Source of the DNA: Chloroflexota bacterium
Lineage (GTDB): Bacteria; Chloroflexota; Anaerolineae; Promineifilales; Promineifilaceae
Assembly (NCBI GenBank): GCA_008501785.1
Contig: QQUD01000596.1
Location: 1-5,588 of the forward strand
Length of the DNA stretch: 5,588 bases
Direction: 5' to 3'
Position numbers and translations under genes: made by a program. The notes under the pieces were generated by a model. That model saw nothing but the letters and a program-made list of their open reading frames with translations. It made no database searches and was not told the origin of the DNA. Numbering within the stretch: position 1 is the first letter of the stretch; each line of letters begins with the position of its first letter. Shown piece by piece: positions 1 through 5,588 of this stretch.

Positions 1-1251
1 TTCCCCTTCATCAGGTCGGTGCGTGAGCACTAGCAGTAAATGTGTATCCAGATTGACCAGCGGCAGTCGTTGAAATTCATCCCAGAATGCAGAGTTGCGG
101 CAGAGGCAGGATGGCTGTTCAGTGTTGATTAATCGCCGCTCATCTATGCGCAACAAAACAATATTCCAAATCGCCATTACCGGATAAAACAAGACTGGTC
201 GCCACCAAGCCAACGTGAAACCCAGCAAAATGCCAGCTAAACTGAACCACAACATCGGCACAACATCCGCGCCGCCAGTGAAAAAGAGAAACAACCCACC
301 AGCAGCACCCATTGCACCGGCAACGGTTCCTGCTTCACTGCCTGCGATGCGCTCTGCCAGCACATACGGCACCGCGAATAATGATGTCATCAAGGCAGCT
401 ATAGCTATAACGCCCGTCAATTGAGTCAAACCGGCAGACGGGATGGCCGCATTGAGCAATCCACCAGCAATGCCCGCAATCGTAGCAGCTACCACACCCG
501 ACAGCCAATGCCGTGACCGCCACCCAATGGCTAAACCAAATGGAACACCAACGGTAACGGCCGTTGCCACGATGCTGGTCATCAAACTTACAACCAAACC
601 ACCACCCACACCAATCAAAACACCAATTGACACGCCGCTAATCTGGCGTGTCAATGAAACTGTCGTTTCAGCCTCACGGACAGCGCCATTGACCCCTGCG
701 GCAACGCCATATCCCAACCCTCCTGCCAAGCCACCGGCCAACCCAATCGTCACCGGTACAATAATGTGGTTAGACAACACGAATGGGCCAATGCTCAATC
801 CTGCACGTGAACCAATCAACTGGCTGCTCATCACACCAACGACAAGCCCAACCCCAACGCCCACTGGCACACCAATCGCCACACTGCCCGCTATACTTGT
901 CAACAAAGCCGCCACAATCCCGGCTGCAAATCCCAAAACAACCCCAATAATGGTTGATGTCACCGACACATTCAGCCAGCGCAGTCCGACAGCAATCAGA
1001 CCCGCCATCACAAACGGCCAAATAAGGTGGGTGCTAATCAGCAATCGAATCAGCGCCGGATTGCGCCATTGCCATTTTTTGAGTTCGGCCAGACAAAAAT
1101 CAGGGCCTAAAGATGCATCCACGTGGTTGAGGTGGCTGCGCCATGCGGTTGGGTGAAAGAACAGCCAAAACAGCAGGCGAAAACTCCCCATTATTATATT
1201 TTCTTGCAGCCAGGGTGCGTCGGTATACGCGTTTTGCCGCGTCCTGCTCAT
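1..1251 (-). CDS. Gly/Val-rich polytopic membrane protein, C-terminus cut by window edge
   Basis: The minus strand is open from an ATG at 1251-1249 to base 1, giving 417 codons with no stop; the gene continues beyond the window. The start is fixed by an AGGA Shine-Dalgarno at 1261-1258, six bases upstream, and by the ATGA overlap with the upstream regulator's stop codon. The N-terminus (MSRTRQNAYTDAPWLQE) is soluble and is followed by an aromatic stretch, FRLLFWLFFHPTAW, at residues 24-37. About ten hydrophobic segments occupy residues 65-370, rich in Gly-x-Gly and small residues, with related segments near 100-119, 124-143 and 207-226. From about residue 370 the chain becomes soluble (FWDEFQRLPLVNLDTHLLL), so a cytoplasmic or extracytoplasmic domain begins at the edge. 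I do not recognise the family. Co-translation with a SARP-ATPase suggests a membrane partner or sensor for it (inference). A transporter-like role is possible but has no motif support. The reality of the gene is well supported; its function is unknown. Confidence 0.85.
   Translation of the reverse strand, partial: MSRTRQNAYTDAPWLQENIIMGSFRLLFWLFFHPTAWRSHLNHVDASLGPDFCLAELKKWQWRNPALIRLLISTHLIWPFVMAGLIAVGLRWLNVSVTSTIIGVVLGFAAGIVAALLTSIAGSVAIGVPVGVGVGLVVGVMSSQLIGSRAGLSIGPFVLSNHIIVPVTIGLAGGLAGGLGYGVAAGVNGAVREAETTVSLTRQISGVSIGVLIGVGGGLVVSLMTSIVATAVTVGVPFGLAIGWRSRHWLSGVVAATIAGIAGGLLNAAIPSAGLTQLTGVIAIAALMTSLFAVPYVLAERIAGSEAGTVAGAMGAAGGLFLFFTGGADVVPMLWFSLAGILLGFTLAWWRPVLFYPVMAIWNIVLLRIDERRLINTEQPSCLCRNSAFWDEFQRLPLVNLDTHLLLVLTHRPDEGE
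556..565. repeat. AACGGCCGTT palindrome, copy 1
   Basis: A perfect 10-bp palindrome inside the membrane-protein gene, read there as Thr-Ala-Val (ACG GCC GTT). It is the leftmost of seven copies of the AACGGCCGT core in the window. Confidence 0.7.
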
Positions 1252-2897
1252 GTAGCGTCCTTTAGTTTGATGAAGGGTTGGAGCTGCATCAATGCATCGG
1301 CACGCCATTGATCGCCCGTTTCGCCCTCTTCCAACGACAATGTTCGTTCACGGCACAAAATTTGCAGCAAAAGCGGCCAGTTGCCACTTTCGGCAATCAT
1401 CCACGCAATATCTTGCTCAGGAATGGGTGTAGGAGATGTGGCAATGAGACTGCGGGCTTCGGCATCAGTGAAGGGACCCAGAACGGCCGTATAGCCAAAA
1501 ATATTAAAAAATGGCGACCCCAACCCACTGTGCTGTGCCAGCTCATAGGGCTGCGCATGGCTGGTCAACACAAATCCTAAATTGCCATCTACTTGATTGG
1601 TCGCCAGCGAACGCATACTTTCCCAAAACGCATCGTCCAATTCAGGATACCGTTCCAAAGCCACGCCAATTTCATCAAACAAGATGATGCTAGGCTGGTA
1701 TAAGTGGTCAACCATCACATCCATAAATTGATCAATATCACACACATCGGGCACAGGAAAGTTTAACTGGGTCAAAATATACCTCAACAATCCACTGCAA
1801 CTGCCCAGGCGTGGGTCTTGAAAATCAACAAACACCCAATGATATTGTTGTGGCTGGATTAGCCAATCTCTCCGTTGATTGGGGCGTAGTTTGGCAGGTG
1901 ATGCCGTTGAGATATTTTTCAGGTAATGGAGCAAGGAAGTTTTGCCACTGCGGCGAGGACCGATAATCGCAGCATTTTGTAACGGCCGTGTTCGCAACAA
2001 GTTAAACAGTCGTTTCAAAATTGTTTCGCGCCCAAAAAAATGGGCAGGCTGTGAGATGGGTGGCCCAGCGATAAATTGTGGAGAAACGGCCGTTTCTTTT
2101 TTACTCAATTCTCTGCTAAACGTTGGTTTGGGTGGAACTAAAACTTGTGGCTCGTGCAAACGCTCTAAGTGCAATTTGCCTGAGCGAATCGTGTCGGCGA
2201 GAACGGCCGTTTCCGTCGAAACCTCCACACCCAACTCCTCTTGCAAAAGACGCATGCACAACACATACTGCTCCAATGCCCGTCCGCGCTCACCTTGCAA
2301 AGCAAACAAACGCATTGCATATTGGTGTGAGATTTCCCGAACATTGTCCAAGGCTAACAATCGTTGGGACAGCTGCACACCTTTTTCATATGTCTTGTTT
2401 TCTATATGCAGATCAATTAATTTATCAAAAGTGGTGATCGCTTGCTGGCGCAGTCGCATCTGCTGCTGCTGCACCCAGGCCGTAAAATCTAGTGCATCTC
2501 GCAAATGAAAATCTTCCAGAAAATCTCCACGGTACAACTCAATTGCAGTTTGCCAGGATTCCATATTAGCAGCCGCAACCTGCTGGCTAAACGCCTGCAC
2601 GTCAAGCCAATGAGGGCTTTGGTCATTAAAGGCAATGGCTTGATGGGTAATTTCTAAATATGGGGCCACAACTTGTCGCAATTTCATTAATACGCCACGC
2701 AAGTTACGTCTGGCATCGGCTTCTGGCAAGTCACCCCACAGGAGTCCAGCAATCGCTTGTCTGGAATGGGAACGGCCGTTAACTGCCAAATAACACAACA
2801 GCGCCTGGCCTTTTGCTGACACCAAGTTATGCAATGGTTCATCATCTAACGTTAGCTGCAATGGCCCCAAAAGAGACATTTTTAGGACTTTTGTCAT
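1248..2897 (-). CDS. SARP/BTAD transcriptional regulator fused to an AAA-type P-loop ATPase
   Basis: A 549-residue protein, complete in the window. Residues about 7-95 look like the OmpR-type winged helix of SARP regulators: an N-terminal MSLLGPLQLTLDDEPL strand pair, then KGQALLCYLAVN, and LLWGDLPEADARRNLRGVL around the recognition helices. Residues about 96-240 are a helical bacterial transcriptional activation domain (LDVQAF; ELYRGDFLEDF; a terminal LLQEELGVEVSTET). After a Pro-rich linker, an ATPase domain starts near AHFFGRE (285-291). It has Walker A GPRRSGKTS (313-321), Walker B ILFDE (405-409, acidic pair D408/E409) and a sensor-1-like LTSH near 444-447. The C-terminus GNWPLLLQIL resembles an AAA lid. 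I chose ATG 2897, which has GGGG at 2911-2908 ten bases upstream. ATG 2879 (543 aa) is the main alternative, since many SARPs start right at the MSLLGP strand; a TTG at 2915 is less likely. Known for the family: SARPs bind direct repeats and usually activate transcription, with ATPase domains acting as signal-gated switches. Inferred: it acts at the repeats just upstream of its own start. Confidence 0.9.
   Translation of the reverse strand: MTKVLKMSLLGPLQLTLDDEPLHNLVSAKGQALLCYLAVNGRSHSRQAIAGLLWGDLPEADARRNLRGVLMKLRQVVAPYLEITHQAIAFNDQSPHWLDVQAFSQQVAAANMESWQTAIELYRGDFLEDFHLRDALDFTAWVQQQQMRLRQQAITTFDKLIDLHIENKTYEKGVQLSQRLLALDNVREISHQYAMRLFALQGERGRALEQYVLCMRLLQEELGVEVSTETAVLADTIRSGKLHLERLHEPQVLVPPKPTFSRELSKKETAVSPQFIAGPPISQPAHFFGRETILKRLFNLLRTRPLQNAAIIGPRRSGKTSLLHYLKNISTASPAKLRPNQRRDWLIQPQQYHWVFVDFQDPRLGSCSGLLRYILTQLNFPVPDVCDIDQFMDVMVDHLYQPSIILFDEIGVALERYPELDDAFWESMRSLATNQVDGNLGFVLTSHAQPYELAQHSGLGSPFFNIFGYTAVLGPFTDAEARSLIATSPTPIPEQDIAWMIAESGNWPLLLQILCRERTLSLEEGETGDQWRADALMQLQPFIKLKDAT
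1258..1261 (-). promoter_or_regulatory. Ribosome binding site of the membrane-protein gene, inside the regulator's 3' end
   Basis: AGGA on the minus strand, within AAAGGAC, lies six bases before ATG 1251 and inside the last codons of the SARP-ATPase gene. With the ATGA stop/start overlap at 1251-1248 it indicates translational coupling of the two genes. Confidence 0.7.
1482..1490. repeat. AACGGCCGT motif, copy 2
   Basis: A nine-base copy near the 3' end of the SARP-ATPase gene, coding Thr-Ala-Val on the minus strand. The base after it is A rather than T, so the palindrome core is 8 bp. Confidence 0.65.
1981..1989. repeat. AACGGCCGT motif, copy 3
   Basis: This copy lies in the ATPase domain just before Walker A. 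It is read in a different codon frame from its neighbours (Arg-Pro-Leu), which argues that the DNA word rather than the peptide is conserved. Confidence 0.65.
2082..2097. repeat. AACGGCCGTT motif, copy 4, extended to a 16-bp palindrome
   Basis: The core at 2085-2094 is extended by matching flanks to a perfect 16-bp palindrome, AGAAACGGCCGTTTCT. It lies in the linker between the BTAD and ATPase domains and codes Thr-Ala-Val. Confidence 0.7.
2202..2211. repeat. AACGGCCGTT palindrome, copy 5
   Basis: A perfect 10-bp palindrome at the C-terminal end of the BTAD domain, coding Thr-Ala-Val on the minus strand. Confidence 0.7.
2771..2780. repeat. AACGGCCGTT palindrome, copy 6
   Basis: A perfect 10-bp palindrome in the winged-helix region of the regulator. 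It is read in the third codon frame as Asn-Gly-Arg, so coding copies occupy all three frames. Confidence 0.7.
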
Positions 2898-2922
2898 CTC
2901 TATCTTTCCCCACAAGGTCTAA

Positions 2923-2955
2923 ATCAACGCTCGATCAACGTTTGATCAACGCTTG
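2923..2955. promoter_or_regulatory. Three 11-bp direct repeats, probable SARP operator
   Basis: Three identical heptamers ATCAACG (CGTTGAT on the minus strand) start at 2923, 2934 and 2945, separated by 4-bp spacers CTCG, TTTG and CTTG. A degenerate fourth unit (ATTGACA, 2956-2962) keeps the 11-bp phase. Heptameric direct repeats with an 11-bp period, placed on one face of the helix, are the known binding format of SARP regulators. The repeats lie 26 bases upstream of the SARP gene's start. Being the operator of that very gene product is inference. Confidence 0.6.
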
Positions 2956-2956
2956 A

Positions 2957-2983
2957 TTGACATTTAATTTTGTAACATAGTAC
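2957..2983 (+). promoter_or_regulatory. Candidate promoter of the TadE-fusion gene
   Basis: A perfect TTGACA at 2957-2962 overlaps the degenerate fourth operator repeat. The -10 is weak: TAGTAC at 2978-2983 (15-base spacer) or CATAGT at 2976-2981. A poor -10 with activator repeats abutting or overlapping the -35 fits a SARP-activated promoter, where the regulator's repeats sit a short distance upstream of the -10. It would leave a leader of roughly 100 bases. Confidence 0.3.
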
Positions 2984-2997
2984 AGAGCTATTATCAA
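2969..2997 (-). promoter_or_regulatory. Candidate sigma-70-type promoter of the regulator operon
   Basis: On the minus strand TTGATA (2997-2992) and TACAAA (2974-2969) are separated by 17 bases, a reasonable match to -35 and -10 boxes. Initiation would fall near 2962, placing the three 11-bp repeats in the early transcribed region, where bound protein would repress its own operon. Prediction by eye only. Confidence 0.4.
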
Positions 2998-2998
2998 T

Positions 2999-3007
2999 AA
3001 CGGCCGT
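2999..3007. repeat. AACGGCCGT motif, copy 7, intergenic
   Basis: The only non-coding copy, in the divergent promoter region just upstream of the candidate minus-strand -35 box. It is the last copy; none occurs from 3008 to the right edge. Confidence 0.65.
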
Positions 3008-3074
3008 ATTCCGTGCAACTACCCATTAGTTTACAAGATTACTGCGGAATTGGTCTGTTGTAAATAACATGTAC

Positions 3075-3082
3075 AGAGTAGG
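3075..3082 (+). promoter_or_regulatory. Ribosome binding site of the TadE-fusion gene
   Basis: AGAGTAGG, a one-mismatch relative of the AGGAGG consensus within its last six bases, ends six bases before ATG 3089. Together with the in-frame TAA at 3065-3067 it decides the start codon. Confidence 0.6.
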
Positions 3083-3088
3083 TTAACT

Positions 3089-5588
3089 ATGTTCAAATGG
3101 AAGCGACTCAATCAAGCATCACCCGCCCAGGCAATTGTAGAATTTGCCCTCATTCTCACAGTTTTACTCATGATCATCTTCATCATCATCGAAAGCGCAC
3201 GCATCTTGTGGGCATGGAACACCGTCCAAAACGCCACCCGAGAAGCGGCACGTTATGCTATTACTGGTCAAAGTAAAGGAGACTGCCCTGAACGTCTTGA
3301 AGGTACCAAATTCAAAGATGAGCGGAAATTATGCGATATTGAGGAGGGCGACAACCTCCGGGTGGCCTCCATCACAGACCGTGCTTATCAAGCTTTAAGC
3401 GGTTTACCAGTGAAGGAAGATGCACTTTTTGGTGGAGAAGGTTATTACGACATCATCGTTTATGGGCCGGGACTGAATGGAGCTGGCGAACCTGCCATGA
3501 TTGCTGATACAGCAGGTAGTCCAAATGAACCAGTCGCTGTTCAGGTCGCTTATTATGTGCCAATCATTACACCCTTATTGCGACCCATTGCCGAAACCGT
3601 TCCGGTTTTTGGTCAAACAATTCTTTATAATGAATCATTCGGCCAGCTTGCTACAAATATCGATCCGCAAGGTCAGTTACCACCGGTCCCAAATATACCC
3701 ACAATTGGGCCAAGCCCCACACCAACGCCATCGCCCACAGAAACAAACACACCAACACCTGGCCCTGATCCCACTGAAACACCCACATCTACCGTTACCA
3801 TTACTCCCAAACCAGCCACTTGCCCCACACATTTCGAAGGGGATGCTGTTGCAGGTAACACCAATGTCTTGGTGACAGGTGAAGTTGGTGCAGAAGTTTC
3901 AATCGTTGTGGCAGATACAGGCGAGACGCTAGCCGTCACAACACTGTTAGCCGTTGCAGGTCACGATTGCGGTGGTTTTGCTGACTTCATCGAACCTGTG
4001 CATCCAGCACTTAACCAGGCCCTTATAGAAGGGTGGTTACTCATCGCGATCAGTGACGATGGCTCTTTCCATGAGACTTTTGTAGTTGGTTCACCATCAA
4101 CTGCAACGCCAACACCCACCAACACCCCATTACCCTCACCAACACCTAGCAATACGCCAACTGCAACATCCACGCATACACCGAGTAATCCCTATATCAC
4201 ATTGCTTCCAAATTGTGGTAATAGCCGCAGAATAGCATTTACCGTTCAAGGCTTTAACTGGCCTCCCGATGCGACAATTTCACTTTTCTGGGATTCTTTT
4301 TCCGAATCCATGGGTGCCATTAATCCTACTCAACATAATGGTTCATTTTCACGCACCTACACTTTTGAGAATGTAGATGACCGCTCTTATATTATTCATG
4401 CACTGTCCAACATCGGCCCTATTACTCAAGCAACAGCCACATTCACGAAACCTTGTGCTGGCCATACACCGGTTCCAGGAACGGCAACCCCAACCTCAAC
4501 ACCTGTTCCAGCAGATTTAATCATGGTCAGTGCACCCAAATTGGTAAGTGATCGTCCTATCAGCGCATACGAACCCGTTGATTTTAGCCTGATTATCACC
4601 AATACGGGTGAAATAGATGTTAGTGAACAGTTCTTTGTTGATCTTTACTTTGATCCGACTGATGTATATTCCAACTATATTCCTATTGCGCAAAGCGTTG
4701 GATTTTCAGCTATTAGTGGTTTGGCAGGTGGTGCCTCACGAGTCATTACCATTACAGCAAAATTAGGCTTCAAAAATGAACCAGACCCACATACTGTTTA
4801 TGGCATGGTCGATTCATTAGTTAACAATGATAATGGGCAAATACAAGAATCCGTAGAAGATAATAATATCTCTGAGCCAGCAAGCATCACAAATATATTA
4901 ATCGCTAATACCCCAACACCCACATCCACGCCAGCGCCCACAGCCACGATTGACCCAACAACAACCGTAACCGGGGGGCCCAAGCATATTTCTGGCAGCG
5001 TGCAGAGTCGAATTAACCAATGGGTTTTGCAGGCACGCGCCGAGGTTAAATTAATAGGTAACGATGGTAGTCTCATTGCAACGACATTCTCAGACAGAAA
5101 TGGGTACTATGAGTTCCTAAATGTTGCCGACGGCACCTACTCTGTTTTATCTTGTATTACGGTTGATAGTGCTAGCTACTACGGCATCCGCACAGGGATT
5201 ACGCCTCATAATCCATTAGCAGATATTTACATGCTGCCTAACCCTTGCGATGGAGGAGGCAGCACAACAAACAAACTACCGGAAATTACGAATCCAGGAA
5301 ACCAAATAAACGATGTAAAGGATACGGTTAACTTACTGATTGGGGCCACCGATGAGGATGGTGACTCGCTTACATTCAGCGCCACAGGATTGCCGCCAGG
5401 GTTGAGCATTAATCCGGTTACTGGACAGATTACGGGTGTGATTCCACAAAGTGGTCAAGGAGTTTACGCCGTAACTATCAAAGTATCGGATGGCACGGGT
5501 AACTCCACGGCATTCTTCTCTTGGACAGTTTACGGCATGAAACTGGAAGCCTTTACCGTGTCTAACGTAAACAGCAGCAATTGGAAGA
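3089..5588 (+). CDS. TadE-like pseudopilin fused to a multidomain, Pro/Thr-linked extracellular protein (probable adhesin), C-terminus cut by window edge
   Basis: The frame is open from ATG 3089 through the right edge, 833 codons without a stop. The start is the first in-frame ATG after TAA 3065-3067 and has a purine-rich AGAGTAGG six bases upstream. Residues 1-191 are a TadE-like pseudopilin: a basic leader (MFKWKRLNQ), SPAQAIVEFALIL with Glu18, a long hydrophobic helix, then NATREAARYAITG and a C-terminal GQTILYNESFGQL. A Pro/Thr linker follows (about 192-244). Next come domain A (245-334, Cys245/Cys294), a linker (335-369), domain B (370-456, Cys376/Cys456), a linker (457-474), a CARDB-like domain (475-606, ADLIMVSAP, IITNTGEIDV, ESVEDNNISEP), a linker (607-631), a carboxypeptidase-regulatory-like domain (632-720, SDRNGYYEFLNVADGTYSV) and a He_PIG/cadherin-like Ig domain (732-815, GATDEDGDSLTFSATGLPPG). 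TadE proteins are normally short minor pilins of tight-adherence pili, so this is a greatly extended form. Export and membrane or pilus anchoring by the N-terminal helix follow from the family; adhesion is inferred from the modules. No other tad gene is in the window. Confidence 0.9.
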   Translation, partial: MFKWKRLNQASPAQAIVEFALILTVLLMIIFIIIESARILWAWNTVQNATREAARYAITGQSKGDCPERLEGTKFKDERKLCDIEEGDNLRVASITDRAYQALSGLPVKEDALFGGEGYYDIIVYGPGLNGAGEPAMIADTAGSPNEPVAVQVAYYVPIITPLLRPIAETVPVFGQTILYNESFGQLATNIDPQGQLPPVPNIPTIGPSPTPTPSPTETNTPTPGPDPTETPTSTVTITPKPATCPTHFEGDAVAGNTNVLVTGEVGAEVSIVVADTGETLAVTTLLAVAGHDCGGFADFIEPVHPALNQALIEGWLLIAISDDGSFHETFVVGSPSTATPTPTNTPLPSPTPSNTPTATSTHTPSNPYITLLPNCGNSRRIAFTVQGFNWPPDATISLFWDSFSESMGAINPTQHNGSFSRTYTFENVDDRSYIIHALSNIGPITQATATFTKPCAGHTPVPGTATPTSTPVPADLIMVSAPKLVSDRPISAYEPVDFSLIITNTGEIDVSEQFFVDLYFDPTDVYSNYIPIAQSVGFSAISGLAGGASRVITITAKLGFKNEPDPHTVYGMVDSLVNNDNGQIQESVEDNNISEPASITNILIANTPTPTSTPAPTATIDPTTTVTGGPKHISGSVQSRINQWVLQARAEVKLIGNDGSLIATTFSDRNGYYEFLNVADGTYSVLSCITVDSASYYGIRTGITPHNPLADIYMLPNPCDGGGSTTNKLPEITNPGNQINDVKDTVNLLIGATDEDGDSLTFSATGLPPGLSINPVTGQITGVIPQSGQGVYAVTIKVSDGTGNSTAFFSWTVYGMKLEAFTVSNVNSSNWK

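Larger units (their letters stand above)
2898..3088. promoter_or_regulatory. Divergent intergenic regulatory region
   Basis: This 191-base AT-rich gap separates the starts of the SARP-ATPase (leftward) and the TadE-fusion gene (rightward), so it must carry the promoters of both unless one is read from farther away. From left to right it holds the regulator's Shine-Dalgarno, three 11-bp direct repeats, overlapping candidate promoters on both strands, one copy of the AACGGCCGT motif, and a near-repeat whose second copy overlaps the ribosome binding site of the plus-strand gene. No small open frame with a credible ribosome binding site was seen. Confidence 0.8.

Noticed and set aside
443..1156. 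Long plus-strand open frame of 237 codons, Pro/Thr/Ala-rich
   Set aside because: It is antisense to the membrane-protein gene; its Pro/Thr bias is just the complement of Gly/Val-rich codons, and there is no ribosome binding site or domain signal.
2461..2472. TGC triplet run as a simple-sequence repeat
   Set aside because: Only four units, encoding a short Gln stretch in a BTAD helix; ordinary.
1942..2508. Plus-strand open frame of 188 codons
   Set aside because: It is antisense to the well-supported SARP-ATPase gene, with a Cys/Arg/Ser-rich composition unlike a real protein.
2898..2915. Six-residue longer start of the SARP-ATPase at a TTG codon (2915)
   Set aside because: A rare start codon that would swallow the GGGG Shine-Dalgarno serving ATG 2897; the extra residues match nothing in the SARP fold.
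2923..2966. Short direct repeats as a CRISPR array
   Set aside because: Units of 7 bp with 4-bp spacers are far too short; the helical-turn spacing fits a protein operator.
3164..3193. ATC-rich triplet run as an unstable microsatellite
   Set aside because: It encodes the Ile-rich transmembrane helix expected of a TadE protein, is interrupted by other codons, and gives no sign of phase variation.
3673..4173. Minus-strand Gly/Val-rich frames that look like membrane proteins
   Set aside because: They are antisense to the Pro/Thr linkers of the TadE-fusion gene; GVGVG is the complement of the TPTP-type codons.

Overview
The window holds three protein-coding genes around one divergent promoter region. 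Two genes lie on the minus strand, and one long open gene lies on the plus strand. Both outer genes run off the window, so the 5588 bases are complete only for the middle gene. The combination suggests a Chloroflexota bacterium (Anaerolineae-like): a SARP/BTAD regulator fused to an AAA-type ATPase, a TadE-type pseudopilin starting with a QAIVEFAL-like motif, and long Pro/Thr 'TPTPT' linkers in a secreted protein. That assignment is inference; there is no rRNA or marker gene to confirm it.

Minus strand, 2897 down to 1: a 549-residue regulator (winged helix, BTAD helical repeats, then a P-loop ATPase) is followed by a Gly/Val-rich polytopic membrane protein. The two overlap by ATGA, with a good Shine-Dalgarno inside the end of the first gene, so they form a translationally coupled operon. 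The membrane protein has a short soluble N-terminus, about ten hydrophobic segments between residues 65 and 370, and the start of a soluble C-terminal region cut by the window edge. Its function is not recognised.

Intergenic 2898-3088: the key element is three identical heptamers (ATCAACG) spaced exactly 11 bp apart, the format bound by SARP/OmpR-type regulators. They lie between candidate divergent promoters. The simplest reading is that the adjacent regulator binds here and controls itself and the plus-strand gene.

Plus strand, 3089 to the right edge: one uninterrupted frame of at least 833 codons. It begins with a complete TadE-like pseudopilin (about 190 residues) and continues through a chain of extracellular beta-sandwich modules separated by Pro/Thr linkers: two Cys-bracketed domains of unknown family, a CARDB-like domain, a carboxypeptidase-regulatory-like domain and a He_PIG/cadherin-like Ig domain. 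This looks like a pilus- or membrane-anchored modular surface protein, probably an adhesin.

Superimposed on the left 3 kb is a strongly over-represented near-palindrome, AACGGCCGT(T). It occurs seven times between 556 and 3007, in all reading frames and once between genes, and never in the following 2.58 kb. No tRNA, rRNA, CRISPR, insertion sequence or convincing Rho-independent terminator was seen.
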